Positions 46,090 to 57,111 of a DNA stretch of 64,000 bases are shown here, one piece after another; within the stretch, counting starts at the first letter, position 1; the number at the start of each line of letters is the position of its first letter. The position numbers were made by a program, and so were the translations under genes. Under the pieces are notes generated by a model, which did not search any database, was not told the origin of the DNA, and saw only the letters and a list, made by a program, of their open reading frames with translations. Source of the stretch: Topomyia yanbarensis (taxonomy: Eukaryota > Arthropoda > Insecta > Diptera > Culicidae); the NCBI RefSeq assembly GCF_030247195.1, contig NC_080671.1, forward strand, positions 410,279,335 to 410,343,334, read 5' to 3'.

Positions 46090-46989
46090 ACCTACAACAG
46101 ACCCTTTACCGGAGCTGAACTTGCCGTCGCTCTCACTAACGCACGAGGAAAGCCCGGCGGCCCTGATAGGATTGGTTACCCGATGCTTAGGCATCTTCCG
46201 CCCAGAGGCAAAAGAGCCCTCCTAGACTCTTTTAACACTATCTGGGAACGCGGGTCCTTCCCAGAGGAATGGAAACAGGCCCACGTAGTCCCCATTTCTA
46301 AAAAATGCCAGGGTACCCGTGCCCCGAGCGACTTCAGGCCAATCAGCCTGCTGTCATGCACCGCTAAGACACTGGAGAGGATGGTCAACCGGAGACTGAC
46401 CACGTGGCTGGAAGCCGAGAATCTACTCGACCCACGCCAATTCGCTTTCCGGAAGGGATTCGGCACCGGAGCCCACCTGGGCTCGCTCGGCGAGGTATTA
46501 GACAGAGCAAGATCCGAAAGCATCCACGCCGATATTGCCATACTCGACATAGCAAAAGCTTACAACACAGTCTGGCGCGAAGGCGTCCTTCAACAACTCC
46601 AACGATGGGGCATACAGGGGAACCTAGGCGTCTTCATCCAAAACTTCCTAACCAACCGCCGCTTTCGGGTATGCTTAGGCGGCACACTCTCCGACGAATC
46701 CCGCGAGGCCAACGGAGTGCCACAAGGTTCGATACTAGCCGTGACCCTCTTCGTAGTGAGGATGAATTCGCTCTTCACCGTTCTACCCGGGGGCGTCTAT
46801 GTCTTCGTGTACGCGGACGACATCATATTGGTGGCCCTCGGGAAGACGATCCCGCGCACAAGAATATCTCTGCAGGCCGCCGTCAACGCAGTCGGCCGAT
46901 GGGCACTCGCCACTGGATTCAACATCGCCGCCACTAAGTGCGCCATAACACACTGCTGCAGCACATATCACCCAGCCAACGCTCGTTAA
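46090..46989 (+). other. Reverse transcriptase domain of I-element ORF2
   Basis: The longest intact stretch of ORF2, in the frame used from about 46040 to the TAA at 46987. It shows all RT core motifs: ISLLSCTAKTLERMVNRRL (fingers), AILDIAKAYNTVWREGVL (motif A; the first Asp is present, the Asp usual at the later position is Asn), NGVPQGSILAVTLFV (motif B, usually followed by SVTLF) and VFVYADDIILV (motif C, catalytic YADD at about 46810-46821). The domain could still fold, but lies out of frame with the rest. Confidence 0.85.
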
Positions 46990-47574
46990 ATCCGCCTCAA
47001 CGGTACAGTAATTCCGTTCCGAAAGGAACCGGTCGTCCTCGGGATCACCCTCGACCGGAAATTGACAATGATACCACACTTCCGGCAACTGAAAAAAGAC
47101 AGCCAGCGCTGAACGTCGGACGATCTCTTATCCACAGCAGAATCTTCTACGGGATCGAGATGACTTGCCGGAACCTAGACGGACTCTCCGACATCCTCGG
47201 GCCCTTATACCACGGAGCGGTGCGGCTAGCCTCCGGTCTACTACCGAGTACCCCGGCCGAAGCTGCCTGTGTAGAGGCAGGAGTACTACCCAGCCGCTGG
47301 GAAACAGCCAGGGTGGCCTTCAGAAGAGCACTAAGTTTCCTGGAGAAAACTTCGGGCGACGAGTGCCCCCTTCTCACCACCGCCTCCAACCTGCACCAGG
47401 AGTTCACCAGCAACGACCTCTCACCCATCGCTCGTCTACACCGGGTGAGACCACGGGCCTGGTACGACCCCGGACCCAACACCGACGACAGCCTTGCTCG
47501 CACTATAAAAGTTGGCGACCACCCAGCAGCATACTAGTTAAATATAGACAGCTAATTAACCGAAGATATTCACA

Positions 47575-47935
47575 TCACACTAAAATCTTTACCGACGGTT
47601 CCAAAGCGAACGACGGTGTAGGAACGGGGATCAGCGGCTTGGGGAACGGGCTCTCCTTCCGGCTACCTCCCTCCTGCTCAGTTTTCTCGGCGGAAGCGGC
47701 CGCCATTGCAGTGGGAATGATCAAAAGACCCACCGATCCACCGACGGTCATCTTTACAGACTCGCTCTCGGTCCTGAGGGACGTCGCTAGAGGGACCTCC
47801 AAACATCGCTTTGTTCAGGCCATCGAGACACTTCGAGACCCACTGGTCACCATCTGCTGGGTTCCGAATCACAGCGGCATCAAGGGTAACACAGATGCCG
47901 ACCGATTAGCCCTCATCGGCAGACGGGCCCGGTCC
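47575..47935 (+). other. RNase H domain of I-element ORF2
   Basis: KIFTDGSKANDGVGTGI gives the first catalytic Asp, VFSAEAAAIAVG the Glu, VIFTDSLSVLRD the second Asp, and NHSGIKGNTDADRLA the histidine and last Asp of a type I RNase H. The acidic D-E-D-D set is complete. Presence of this domain separates I-like elements from Jockey and most R1 elements. Confidence 0.85.
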
Positions 47936-48389
47936 CAGGGAATTCAACACCGGCTTGCAGAACGTATTCACCAACCACTGGCGGAGTTCTCGAAATCACA
48001 CCCAAAAAATCAAAGGCTCAGCCGACACCTGGACCGACGGAGATAGCCAGAGGGAACAAAAAATACTCTCCCGACTCCGCGTGGAGCACACACGAGTAAC
48101 CCACGCACACACCGTGTCCAGCGAGCCCGTCCCAGAATGTGCCTCCTGCAACACCCGGCTCACCGTCGAACACCTGCTGTGCAACTGCCGATAACTTGAG
48201 GACCTACGGCGTCAGTACGGCCTGACTGGTCCGATACGGGACACCCTATCCAACGACCCGGTTCGGGAGGAGGCACTCCTCCTCTTCCTAAAGGACGCCG
48301 GCCTTTACGACAGCATTTAAACAATAAAATGGATAACGCAAACAAAATGAAATGTAACATTTATTAATTGTAATTCCGCTTTATTTCAT

Positions 48390-48439
48390 GGGCGAATGAC
48401 CTATAGGTTAAAGCCCCAATAAACAATAATAATAATAAT
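48390..48439 (+). terminator. I-element 3' end and TAA-repeat tail
   Basis: GGGCGAATGACCTATAGG, then AAAGCCCCAATAAAC and (AAT)n. The last 15 nt are TAA-type repeats, as in Drosophila I-type elements, where they serve in target-primed reverse transcription. The target duplication TACCTATC follows at 48440. Confidence 0.75.
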
Positions 48440-48794
48440 TACCTATCTTGCAACAAAATTTCATCCAAATCAAAGATAGTTTTCTTTGTAAATCGATTTA
48501 AAATTTTTAAAGTCGATTTTTTTTCAGTGTGTTTTCAAAAATTTGACTAATTTTGTGAATTTCTCTCCTATAACATTTTTTTGTAGGATTTGTCATTTCT
48601 AGATTATAGCCATTTGAAAAAAAAAAATTGGTGACACAAGTTTGACGCTTTTGAAAAGACAGTCTAGATCATTTTTGAAAAAAAACAAAGTATGCAAAGT
48701 GGCTTTTTGTGACAAAGTCTTCATGTACAGAAAATTTCAATCTTAGAGGGTGCTACCAACTACGATTTAGCGCGAAATTCGTTTATTCTATACT

Positions 48795-50260
48795 TTTGTA
48801 TAACTTTAACCAGATACTCCAAAATGAAAAATAACGTGATAGATATTTATCCCTTTCAAGTGCATAGTTTTTTTCTATTTTTTCCGTGGACGAAAAGAAG
48901 AAAGTATTCCTTCATTTATGTGAACAGGTTTGGTACAAGGTATGTGTATAACCAATACAGTTGTAACCAAATATTTAAAGAAGCAAAATAATTAATAAAC
49001 ATTAAGTTTTGGAGCCTGTGTTATGTACAGGCTACGGATTTTACGTTTGTGATAATACCTTTTTCGTTTCGGTAACTCGTCACAGTATACGAATAAACTC
49101 TCCCTAGTATCAAACAGTTTCCGTAGTTCTACTTTTGAATGCCTCAAGAATATAGTCACTGAGCTTAATAATATGGGAGATAATCAATATTGAAGCAAAA
49201 ATATTCGTATATCCGTTGAATGAATAATAAAATGCATCATTCTTTCGTTCATGAGCTGGGCAATATTTTCTTCTTGAACAATTGAACCATGCGTGTATGT
49301 AAGAACTAATCTAAGTTACTGTGCGTTATTCATACCGATTGAGGTAACATTAACAATAGAGACTGATTTTAGTGTGCTAAGCCTATTTTAGTCGTGTGCA
49401 ATTTATCGGTTTTACGTCAAGTAATTAACGCAAGCTAAGTTTCCGCATGCCAAGCACTTGTGTTGCTTCTTTTATTTGAGAAAAGATTTCTTCAATTATT
49501 TACAGTAGAATAAAATGTTGATCGAGTTAATTCTGTTCCAGAGTAATTCTACATCAAAAAAGTTCAAACATTTACGCTCTTACTACTTGAGGCAATCACC
49601 ACCATAAAATTATTTCCATGGAGTAATACTTCAACGTGATAATTTATGCCTAACGTTCATTATGCCAATCGTCATTGTGCCTAACATATTTATGCCTAAT
49701 AGCGTACACCCGTATTTCCCATATAACACATCAATCGCTTTGAGGCCCGTGTTGCAATGGTCCACTTCCGCCCGATGGACAAAATTCCAATATCACAAAA
49801 ATCCCTGCTACCCTAATGTACAGGGGTCGTGCCATATCAGCCAATATATTGTAATTGAACTTTTTCCAATACGCGCAATTGGACTGCATTTCAAACTCGG
49901 ATAACACTAATAGTTTAGTATTTTCTACTAATGAAGTTGGATTAATGGAATGCCTTCAACAAAGTTGCAATCAACGACTTCAACGAATCTTACTTTCAGC
50001 GACAATCTAATCTAAAATGTTGAAAAAATCACATGCACCTCAGACTCACCCGATTTGGTTCAAATTTAGTTCAATTTGGTTAACTAATAACCGGATCAGG
50101 GTTGCCAGAATAACCTTTTTAATATTCGTTTTTTCAAGTCGTATTCTACGATTTACATTCTATTGGCTACAATGCACAAACAAAAATTGATAAGCTAAAA
50201 TCCTCATTTTCAAATTGTTGACCAAGGATCAGTCTTCCCACATAAGCATCGAACACCATG
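48795..50260. other. AT-rich DNA, no gene seen
   Basis: No coding sequence recognised. At 49640-49700 short TTATGCCTAACG-like words repeat (see the separate entry). Confidence 0.4.
49644..49705. repeat. ATGCCTAA short repeats
   Basis: TTATGCCTAACGTTC, ATTATGCCAATCGTC, ATTGTGCCTAACAT and ATTTATGCCTAATAG follow one another with a period of about 15 bp. Such runs are known to me from ends of mosquito MITEs; the partner end is not evident. Confidence 0.6.
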
Positions 50261-50269
50261 TTCGCTCTA

Positions 50270-50640
50270 GTTCTGTGCTCATCCTACACTCTCATTTCGT
50301 GTGCAAACTCGAACGCGCTAATGCGTACCAAAAAACGAGCACATGTTCGTCTGCACAACCGAACCACATGTACGTACGCGGTGTTCGTACACACAGGTTC
50401 TTGATAGTAGTTTTCTCTTTCTCCCACTCATCATCACTAGCATTGACTCATTTTGTTTTGTGTGTGCCTTTCTTATGTACGAACACGGTGTACGTACACG
50501 GTGTTTAAACCTAAGTTTGCACATCGTTCGCTTGGGTTCGGTGTTCGATGCGAGCCTGTACACAAAGGCAAAGCATGTTTGAGATTGAACGCGTGCACGA
50601 AATTTTGTACTCGGGTGCAAACTTATCGATGTTCATGGGA
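50270..50640. repeat. Interspersed repeat with ACACGGTGTACGT units
   Basis: A divergent relative of 5440-5690 (shared TTGACTCATTTTG and surroundings). It includes the direct repeat ACACGGTGTACGTACACGGTGT near 50487 and another GCGGTGTTCGTACAC near 50381. Overlapping small frames on both strands are not credible genes. Confidence 0.5.
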
Positions 50641-50644
50641 AGAC

Positions 50645-52255
50645 TGCAGAGGATTGGAGGCTGTAGATTGTATTAGGAATAAGGTATCGAGTTCTAGCTC
50701 ATCGAATCATACAAATTCGATATCGAACTAACTTTGCTGGTTCAGGCTGCAAGTAAAAGAAACTTACAATTAACTAGAGGACAAGTTATCGAGCATCATC
50801 AGGTGAACTAACTTTAACGAGAAATAAAAGTTCCCCTACAATCTGTCAGTCAACAGCATTCGAACCATTCTAGATCAAAGCTAATAAAATGTGATTTATC
50901 AAAAAGGCACACAGAATCGAGACTAACGATTGGCCGACGACCGACAACCACCAGCTCGGATGCTGCGAGCGATGATGGCCGGCGGGGAAAAGCTCACTCC
51001 TTTTTTTGTGCTTTTATTTTACGGTTTTACGATTCCATCAGCAAGCGATCGTTTCTGGTTGAAAGCACCAATCCGCGAGCATTTTTTTTTCTCTGCGAAG
51101 CTCCGACGAAAAAGCAGCTCCAGCTCATGAATAAAATAGTACTGAATCAATGTTTTCATGAAAGAATTTAAATGAAATCTTGCTTCTCACTTCGGGGTTG
51201 GCAGGCAAGCAGACATGCAAAGCTGGATACAAGGTTGCAACAGCGAGCAGAAATGTAAATTTGTTTTGATGCTGGTCCTTCCCATCCCTTGGAGCAATCG
51301 GGACCTGGCTGGCAGACAGGCGCAACATTAAGCGATCCTAAGATATGGAACAGCAGATGTCAGTTGGAATGTGATGTGGAGTAGCCGAGGGTGCAAAAGG
51401 GGAAAAGTACAAATTTTCGTTTTGCATTTCATGCTGCGAATTTCGACGAAAAATGTATGTGTGTGTTCATGATGGTTTGGATGAAAAGAAGGTGCCGAAA
51501 GGAGTGTTCTAAAAGTGATTGCTGGTGAAAAATTATACATTCGGCTGTTAGGTATACTATCAGAAAATTCAAGGAACATCGTGAAATTGATACCGACTAG
51601 ACGTATGTTCGGGCGAGAAGCACGAGGAATTCAGTTTGCGGCGCATCGTTCTGCGAAAGAAGAATTTCTCATCCGACTTTTAGTTGTAGAAAGAAATTTC
51701 TGTAAGCTAACTGCTAGCAGTGAAGGCGTTTCTTATCGAAGTAAGATAATATCTCAAAAAGACACCGAACCGCTCCTCGCAAACTCAATGAGCATCCTCG
51801 AGAGCGTAATTGAGTTATAAACGACGCATTGCTGAAGATGGTAATTTAGTGATTCACGAAGCACAAAAACCATCTCACTTTTAGATTAATAGGATGACGA
51901 ACCGAACAAACGGAAAGCAACGACTTCAAAGGAAAATAAGTTCCACAACTTGAGTTTCAATTAGATGCTGAATTTCAACCGGAAAGGAAACCGCAAACGA
52001 GGCGTCATTTTCTGATTAACCGAGTTCTATATTTGGAAGACTCCTTGAAGTGAAGCTTTGTTAAACCCGTAAGCGAGTGTAAACCGAATAAACCATATTT
52101 CTTATTTTACATTTTAGTTTACTTTCTTCGCTATGAGCAAAGTACAGTCTTGGCACTCCATTCCGATACGGAGCTTGGCTTTCTGTATTGACGACATTCG
52201 TAGTTAATTTGTCGCATTAGGGATAATTAGGGTCATGTTCACATAACACCTCACC
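50645..52255. other. Mostly single-copy DNA, no gene called
   Basis: A less AT-rich stretch near 50930-51330 could be host intronic DNA. A frame at 51515-51820 (101 codons) has no known domain. No terminal repeats identified. Confidence 0.35.
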
Positions 52256-52259
52256 TATC

Positions 52260-52357
52260 AGGGCCGATTTCTTCACCCTCGCTTAACTTTTAAACCAGGT
52301 TCACCAGTTCGTTTAAACCTGGATTAAGCGCTAAGTGAGGGCGATAAAATCGGCTCT
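52260..52357. mobile_element. 98-bp hairpin MITE, copy 1
   Basis: It begins AGGGCCGATTTCTTCACCCT and its right end is a decayed reverse complement of that. The same 98-bp element recurs at 63237-63334. The centre carries TTTAAACCAGG/CCTGGNTTAA-type inverted text. No target duplication is evident. Confidence 0.8.
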
Positions 52358-53108
52358 TAGTATGCAAAATGGAAACCAAGTGCAGTTTTATCCCGTTTAT
52401 TCAGAATGACGTTTTCTTTACTTCTAAAATTCTTGTATTTTTCCACCGGAGCATCACTTCAACTACTCACAGTGAAAGAGACCTTCCAGAAGCCAAAAAA
52501 AAAGTCATGAAGTGATTAGATCGATAGCAGTCTTAAGCTAAGCCTACCAATTTCGTACCGATGAAAAATGATGTTTGATCTATTCTACGGTTGGGTAATT
52601 TCACGTTTCACCGATCGGACCTATCAACGGTATAAAGAGAAATGCGTGCCTGTTAGGATCCCTTTTCGGGACGAGAATTCACAATCTAAAGGAAGGATAA
52701 AAAGGGAAAGCTATTTACTCCAATCAACCGCACGCTTCACCGGCATCGTTAATTCGGACGTTATACCGTAGCTACGCTGATGAAAGAAAAAAAACGTTGC
52801 TCGAACCTTTTTAATTTGCCTTAAATTTCTCTTGGAAGGAGGAAAAAACTCGTACCAAGAACAGTCCCTCTCGAGGGAAACGATTGAAACCTTTCCTATT
52901 TTACCTGATGCGGCCGCGGTGCCCCCCCTCCCCATTCGCTTGCTGGGAAGAAATCGTACACTAACGGCAGACGGTTCAATAAAGCTGAAATAGAATTTCA
53001 GCTCATCAGCACCGTGGATTTGAGTCAATTTACGTCTGTGACTCAATTTGGAAGATTGCTTGTCTGTCGGATTCCATTTAGGATGGAGAACAGATGGAGT
53101 TTTTATAA

Positions 53109-53300
53109 GCTCACACGGTAACCTCAAGTCAAGCCGTGTGGTGTCCGGCGGGCTGAAATCTTTTTGCACTATTTCAACCAAGAATAGAACCTCTGGGAAC
53201 TGCTCCCATGTCGTAAGAGGCGACTAACAATATGCTAGGAGTTCCTAGGCCGAGGTTTTGTTCCGTACCGAAGACTTAATCTGGGCGGACCGTAAGGTTT
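53109..53300. repeat. Retroelement-like fragment with two shared strings
   Basis: A 22-nt string starting GCTCACACGGTAACCTCAAG at 53109-53130 recurs exactly at 55061-55082. CTGCTCCCATGTCGTAAG (53200-53217) recurs at 3514-3531. The stretch therefore consists of dispersed repeat sequence, probably a LINE 5' region. Confidence 0.45.
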
Positions 53301-54048
53301 TCCATATTACCCTCTTTCCAGTCTGTATTTAGTGAATCACTGACATATACCTTTTCTGATTCGCCTTTCTTGATTGTGTACCAACGTTTTAAGTTTCTTC
53401 TGGCGGTTGTATATTAGCCGTAAATGACGAAATCTAATTCTACACTAAGTAACAGAATATATTAATATACCGGCACTTCCACGCCAAGGTTTAACTTCCA
53501 AAGCTTTGGCTTAAAAACCGTTTTTAAAAAATGGAAACTTTCATGCAGGAAATTTATTGAATTGGCCTAAGATGGAGCTGTCGAATTTCACAAAAAGCTT
53601 TTTATGTTGCAAGTGATCTGTAGTTGTGTTAAATTAGGTATTTTTCTATTATATTTGGAACCGTCTACCGACAAATCTACATTTACGAATACCTCCAAAA
53701 GTGACTTCTTGAGGTCTCATGAAGGCCTGACACTAGCTTTATGATACTTTTGCTTTTCTAAACAGTAATAAAAATCTCAACATTCAAGAACTTCACTTTG
53801 TCAGAAAATGTAGGGCCATCGGAAGTTAAAACTTCGTAAAATCGCACTCCTGGTCCTTTTTTCAGTGCAGTACTCTACGTCACTCGTTCAAATTTGCACC
53901 GCTCTTATGGTAGTCGGTATTTGCTAGTATTACTGTTCTCCCATCCATTCTGGTAGTCAAACGGTGGGATAGCAAAATTCTTACAAGTTTCCTATCTCAT
54001 GCCTCCACGCGATTCTAAGTCTATTGATGACATTTGGTCCTTAGACCG

Positions 54049-54086
54049 CAGAATGAGAGGGTGCGAACAGAATGAGAGGGTGCGAA
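54049..54086. repeat. Exact 19-bp tandem duplication
   Basis: CAGAATGAGAGGGTGCGAA occurs twice back to back (54049-54067 and 54068-54086). Confidence 0.95.
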
Positions 54087-55037
54087 CAGATCTAGTCGAG
54101 AAAACATTGCCGTAAAAATGAATAGTTGATCGGAAATTAGCCCCAATACGACTAATCTGACTAGTATCTATGAACACGGCTCAATACGTATTGAAAATTC
54201 GCCGCGTCTGTTTTTATGAACCTAATTTAAAGCTCCGTTATTTCTAACAAGCCCGTGCATCAGATTAACAATCCTTTATATTTCCCTTCAGTGTTCGGTA
54301 TTATCGCTCGTATACTTGTATTCCACAAACAATCCGATATGGAAAATAAGAAATACTTTCCTTGATTTATAACATCTCGCGCTATTTTTGCCAGTATAAT
54401 ATGCTGTCACTTGGTAGTTTTCAAGCCAATAAATATATCGTAGAGAAGAAGTAGCGAGTTCTGTCCAAATACTGTTGCAATAAATAGTGATCCGGCCCAT
54501 TACGCAGATAAGATTAGCTTTTCCAGGCAATACTCCCACGATCGGCTGTGTGGAGTTCAAATTGTTTTTGTTTAGGGAACATAGTATACTCTCGGTAGCC
54601 GGCTGCCCAGAGTTTAAAAATAACCAAAAACTAAACAAGATCATCTCTTTTTCGAGTGATCGTGCACTCGAAGACTAACTAAACAACTACCTAATAAAAT
54701 ATGCTTTACAGGTCGCATCGTTTGCTTGGAGCGAATCCTAGACCTGATACCCTTCCAAACCACCAACTCCGCGACACCTATGGAAGAGTCTGATGAATCG
54801 TCGTCCTTCCGTTAAGTAGGTGGAGCATCAACACTTCCTGTCTACCTTATCCTTTATCCTTCCCCGTGAACGATGGAGATGGGGGCGGCCGGCAATGATG
54901 GCTATCATGCTGTTGAGGTTTTAATATGGGTCGGATTGGTATGAATTCCTACTTACCACTTCCTAAGCAACTCTTATTAGATAATCAGCAGTCAAACATG
55001 ATGAAGTCAGTGTGCAATCCGCCAAAATCATCGTCAC

Positions 55038-55063
55038 AACGCAACGCAACGCAACGCAACGCT
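55038..55063. repeat. AACGC microsatellite
   Basis: About five tandem AACGC units, ending directly at the 22-nt string shared with 53109-53130. Confidence 0.9.
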
Positions 55064-56302
55064 CACACGGTAACCTCAAGTCCCTTCTATAGTATATCTT
55101 CACTCTGATGTCAGCACTAGCTTCTGCAATTACGGACTCGCATGGTGTTATCGGAGCCCGAGGATTGCCCTCCATCCGATATGCACTAATTGGCTCAAAC
55201 ATTACATCGGTTGTTTGAAACAGTTATTGCAATTGATCAAATACTTTTTTAAGCAAATTCCTCCTCACTGACCAAACAAATCAGGAAATTGAACTATGTA
55301 TATCGTGGTAGCTAAATTTGCGAAATATTTTCTGAATTCAATGTAATTTATGATGCACAGAAATTGTAAGTCAAAGTTCCTGTGTTAGTGTCCTGATCGG
55401 TTTCCTCCATGTACATTTGTTATTTAATTTGCAGTTATTATTTATGTAGGGTGACCATACGTCCTGGTTTCCCAGGACATGTCCTGGTTTTACATTGACT
55501 GTCCTGGTGTCCTGGGAAGTCGAGGAAAATGCTTGATTTGTCCTGGTTTTTCTCCTGTAAGCCTAATATATTTCTATTTATTCAGTCTTCGCTTTTCACT
55601 ATGCTCCAGATCGCAGTTACGACCAACCGTAACCATAACTGCAACTTATACTCATCCTCTATCGGAATGCGACAAACAAAACTTAATAAGTCGAATCTCC
55701 CAATTGTACCTTCCGATGTTTTTTTTAATCTCTCAAGAGTGCCTTGTCAATATCGATGAAACAATGTTTACCAGCGCTTCTTCTCGGCTTAAATCGCCTT
55801 TCAATCCGGGACCCAAAGAATTCTCTTTGGTACCTCTGAAAAGACACATCGGCGTTTGGGTACTTCTGCTTCTACTTGAGTCCTCTTGCTAGTGGCTTTT
55901 TTCGTGTTACTGGAAATTCGTATCATAAAAAGAAAAATATCAACTATCGTGGAAAATTTCATTGAGCGCTCATTCGAGCTGGGGTTCATGGAATTACTAG
56001 GGGGTCGATACCAGTACCTAATCAGTCGCTCTGCTTGTTAACAGTGCAGTGAATGAAACGAACGTTTCTACCTACAGTCTGCTGTCTATATGAACCGTGC
56101 CAGTACTATAAACAAGCAAAGCAATCGAATAATAAAATTCATCCCAAGACAGTTTGAACAATAAAGCAACGTTACTTCCATCGGTGCGATATCGATCATT
56201 CATTTCAAGATGTTTGAAACTCAACAGCAAATTTGCAAATGCAGTTTAGACTAACGGAAGTCGTCGTCATACACCACACTCGTTACTGTTAACGTTTAAA
56301 AT

Positions 56303-56644
56303 TTGGCCATAACGGAAAGTTACGCTATGGAAGACAACATACAATATGTCGTTGAGCATGATAATGGTAGGACCAAGATACCCGTTTGTATTGACAATGA
56401 TAAGATTGATATGCGTCTGCACGATCTACACCTGGGTACTATTAATAAATTTATTGCAACCATCATGTCGGAATACGTAAGATGGAATCCTTTAAGGTTG
56501 AAACCTGGAGAAATTTTTTCTAGATATTTCCAACGGTGTCTGTTTCGTGAGAATGCGAGTGTCGGAACCTATTCCTTCATATCTGAACTTTCAATTCAAA
56601 GCAAAACGCGTGAACAAATGTCAAATCACGCTGTGCACGCATGA
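56303..56644 (+). CDS. Unrecognised ORF inside the hAT element, 113 codons
   Basis: ATG at 56303, with a second ATG at 56327 (MEDNIQYVVEHDNGRTKIPV) that is an equally likely start. The product has a well-mixed composition with IDMRLHDLHLGTINKFIATI, YVRWNPLRLKPGEIFSRYFQ and CLFRENASVGTYSF, unlike the chance frames nearby. I cannot place it in any family and see no hAT transposase features (no BED finger, no C-terminal dimerisation motif). A frame change near its end leads into the next ORF, suggesting that both are parts of one gene. Candidates: the N-terminal part of a captured host gene, or a gag-like ORF of a retroelement that inserted into the hAT. AT-rich sequence with AATAAA follows the pair near 57106. 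Confidence 0.4.
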   Translation: MAITESYAMEDNIQYVVEHDNGRTKIPVCIDNDKIDMRLHDLHLGTINKFIATIMSEYVRWNPLRLKPGEIFSRYFQRCLFRENASVGTYSFISELSIQSKTREQMSNHAVHA

Positions 56645-56967
56645 AGGACAGACCCCTGCGTGCCCTACGTTGTTACACAAGAAGACACACTACGAGAAAC
56701 CATGCACACAAACCTCTAACGAAGCAATATCAACTGCAAGCATCACACAGCCCTTTATTAACATCAACTAAACCAGAAAGCACCGGAGTTGCAGCTCAGG
56801 CACCAACGAATATTGGAACAAGAGAACCTACGCACAGCGTGTCCGATCATTGTGACACGCCTACTAATTTCCAATCAACTGATAGCACCACCGATAATAA
56901 AGTCAATAACAATTCAAACCAGGTAATCGTGAAAAGCCATACAACATTAACAGCGAGTATAGCATGA
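56641..56967 (+). CDS. Unrecognised ORF following on, Thr/Ser/Asn-rich
   Basis: 108 codons from ATG at 56641, overlapping the preceding stop by four bases. The product is basic at first and then Thr/Asn/Ser-rich and low-complexity (STKPESTGVAAQAPTNIGTR). In an alternative frame (56547-56771) a Cys/His-bearing stretch NKCQITLCTHEGQTPACP, then LHKKTHYEKPC, reads through the junction and resembles a decayed zinc-binding segment, so the ancestral frame probably switched here. No function assigned. Confidence 0.3.
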   Translation: MKDRPLRALRCYTRRHTTRNHAHKPLTKQYQLQASHSPLLTSTKPESTGVAAQAPTNIGTREPTHSVSDHCDTPTNFQSTDSTTDNKVNNNSNQVIVKSHTTLTASIA

Positions 56968-57105
56968 ACGAAAACGATAAACCGAGAGAAAGCGGACTAA
57001 GTGATCCACAAGCAACAAGAGGCAATGAAATAAATAGATCTTCAACAAAAAATAAGATCTTTATGCAAAGTAACAAATCGCGTACACAATATCCGATGGA
57101 TATAC

Positions 57106-57111
57106 AATAAA
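57106..57111 (+). terminator. AATAAA polyadenylation signal after the ORF pair
   Basis: AATAAA occurs in CAATAAAATTCG, about 140 nt after the second ORF ends, followed by a T-rich stretch. It is consistent with the ORF pair being a transcription unit of its own within the hAT element. Confidence 0.3.

Larger units (their letters stand above)
44819..48320 (+). pseudogene. I-element ORF2 polyprotein (EN-RT-RNase H), broken
   Basis: Single large coding region, about 1,165 codons, first ATG in frame at 44819, natural end TAA at 48318-48320. Endonuclease: QWNINGL, IHETHL, GDLNAHHTAW and SDHFLIV keep the metal-binding residues, but a TAG (45401) and a TGA (about 45584) interrupt it. Reverse transcriptase (about 46090-46990): FRPISLLSC, motif A ILDIAKAYNTVW, motif B GVPQGSILAVTLF and motif C VYADDI. 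RNase H (about 47580-47930) keeps its acidic residues. A C-terminal C-x2-C...H-x3-C follows. Frameshifts lie at A-runs near 46036 and 47090, and near 47520 and 48000; further stops are at 46987 and 48191. The enzyme would nick target DNA, copy the element RNA there and degrade template RNA. Inactive as it stands. Confidence 0.88.
40643..48439 (+). mobile_element. I-clade non-LTR retrotransposon, complete but decayed
   Basis: The element begins CAGTTAGGTTCACTCACTCG and ends in a TAA-repeat tail (AATAATAATAATAAT). It is flanked by an 8-bp target duplication, TACCTATC (40635-40642 and 48440-48447). Copy A shows the single, uninterrupted TACCTATC at 13619-13626, confirming the ends. Total span is 7.8 kb, about 6.56 kb without the internal DNA element at 40775-42010. 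ORF1 carries CCHC knuckles; ORF2 has endonuclease, reverse transcriptase and RNase H. An RNase H domain and a TAA tail are typical of the I clade. Nonsense codons and frameshifts in both ORFs make it inactive. Confidence 0.85.
39830..48790 (-). mobile_element. Retroelement-derived segment, copy B, split by the I element
   Basis: 39830-40642 and 48440-48790 together are colinear with copy A (11030-13880). Copy B lacks the minisatellite element (single TA at 40232-40233) and the zinc-knuckle stretch, and is interrupted by the I-clade element between 40642 and 48440. Shared phrases include CAAGGGACACTCTCAGGC, GGCACATTAGAAGATGTTC and GATTTAGCGCGAAATTCGT. Confidence 0.65.
52358..55430. other. Unassigned DNA with small tandem repeats, no gene called
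   Basis: The minus frame 52711-53181 (156 codons) overlaps repeat sequence at its start and has no family motif. The region includes a retroelement-like fragment (53109-53300), a 19-bp tandem duplication (54049-54086) and an (AACGC)n array (55038-55063). Confidence 0.35.

Noticed and set aside
52711..53181. 156-codon minus-strand ORF
   Set aside because: Its N-terminal part lies in dispersed repeat sequence (53109 onwards) and no family motif is visible.
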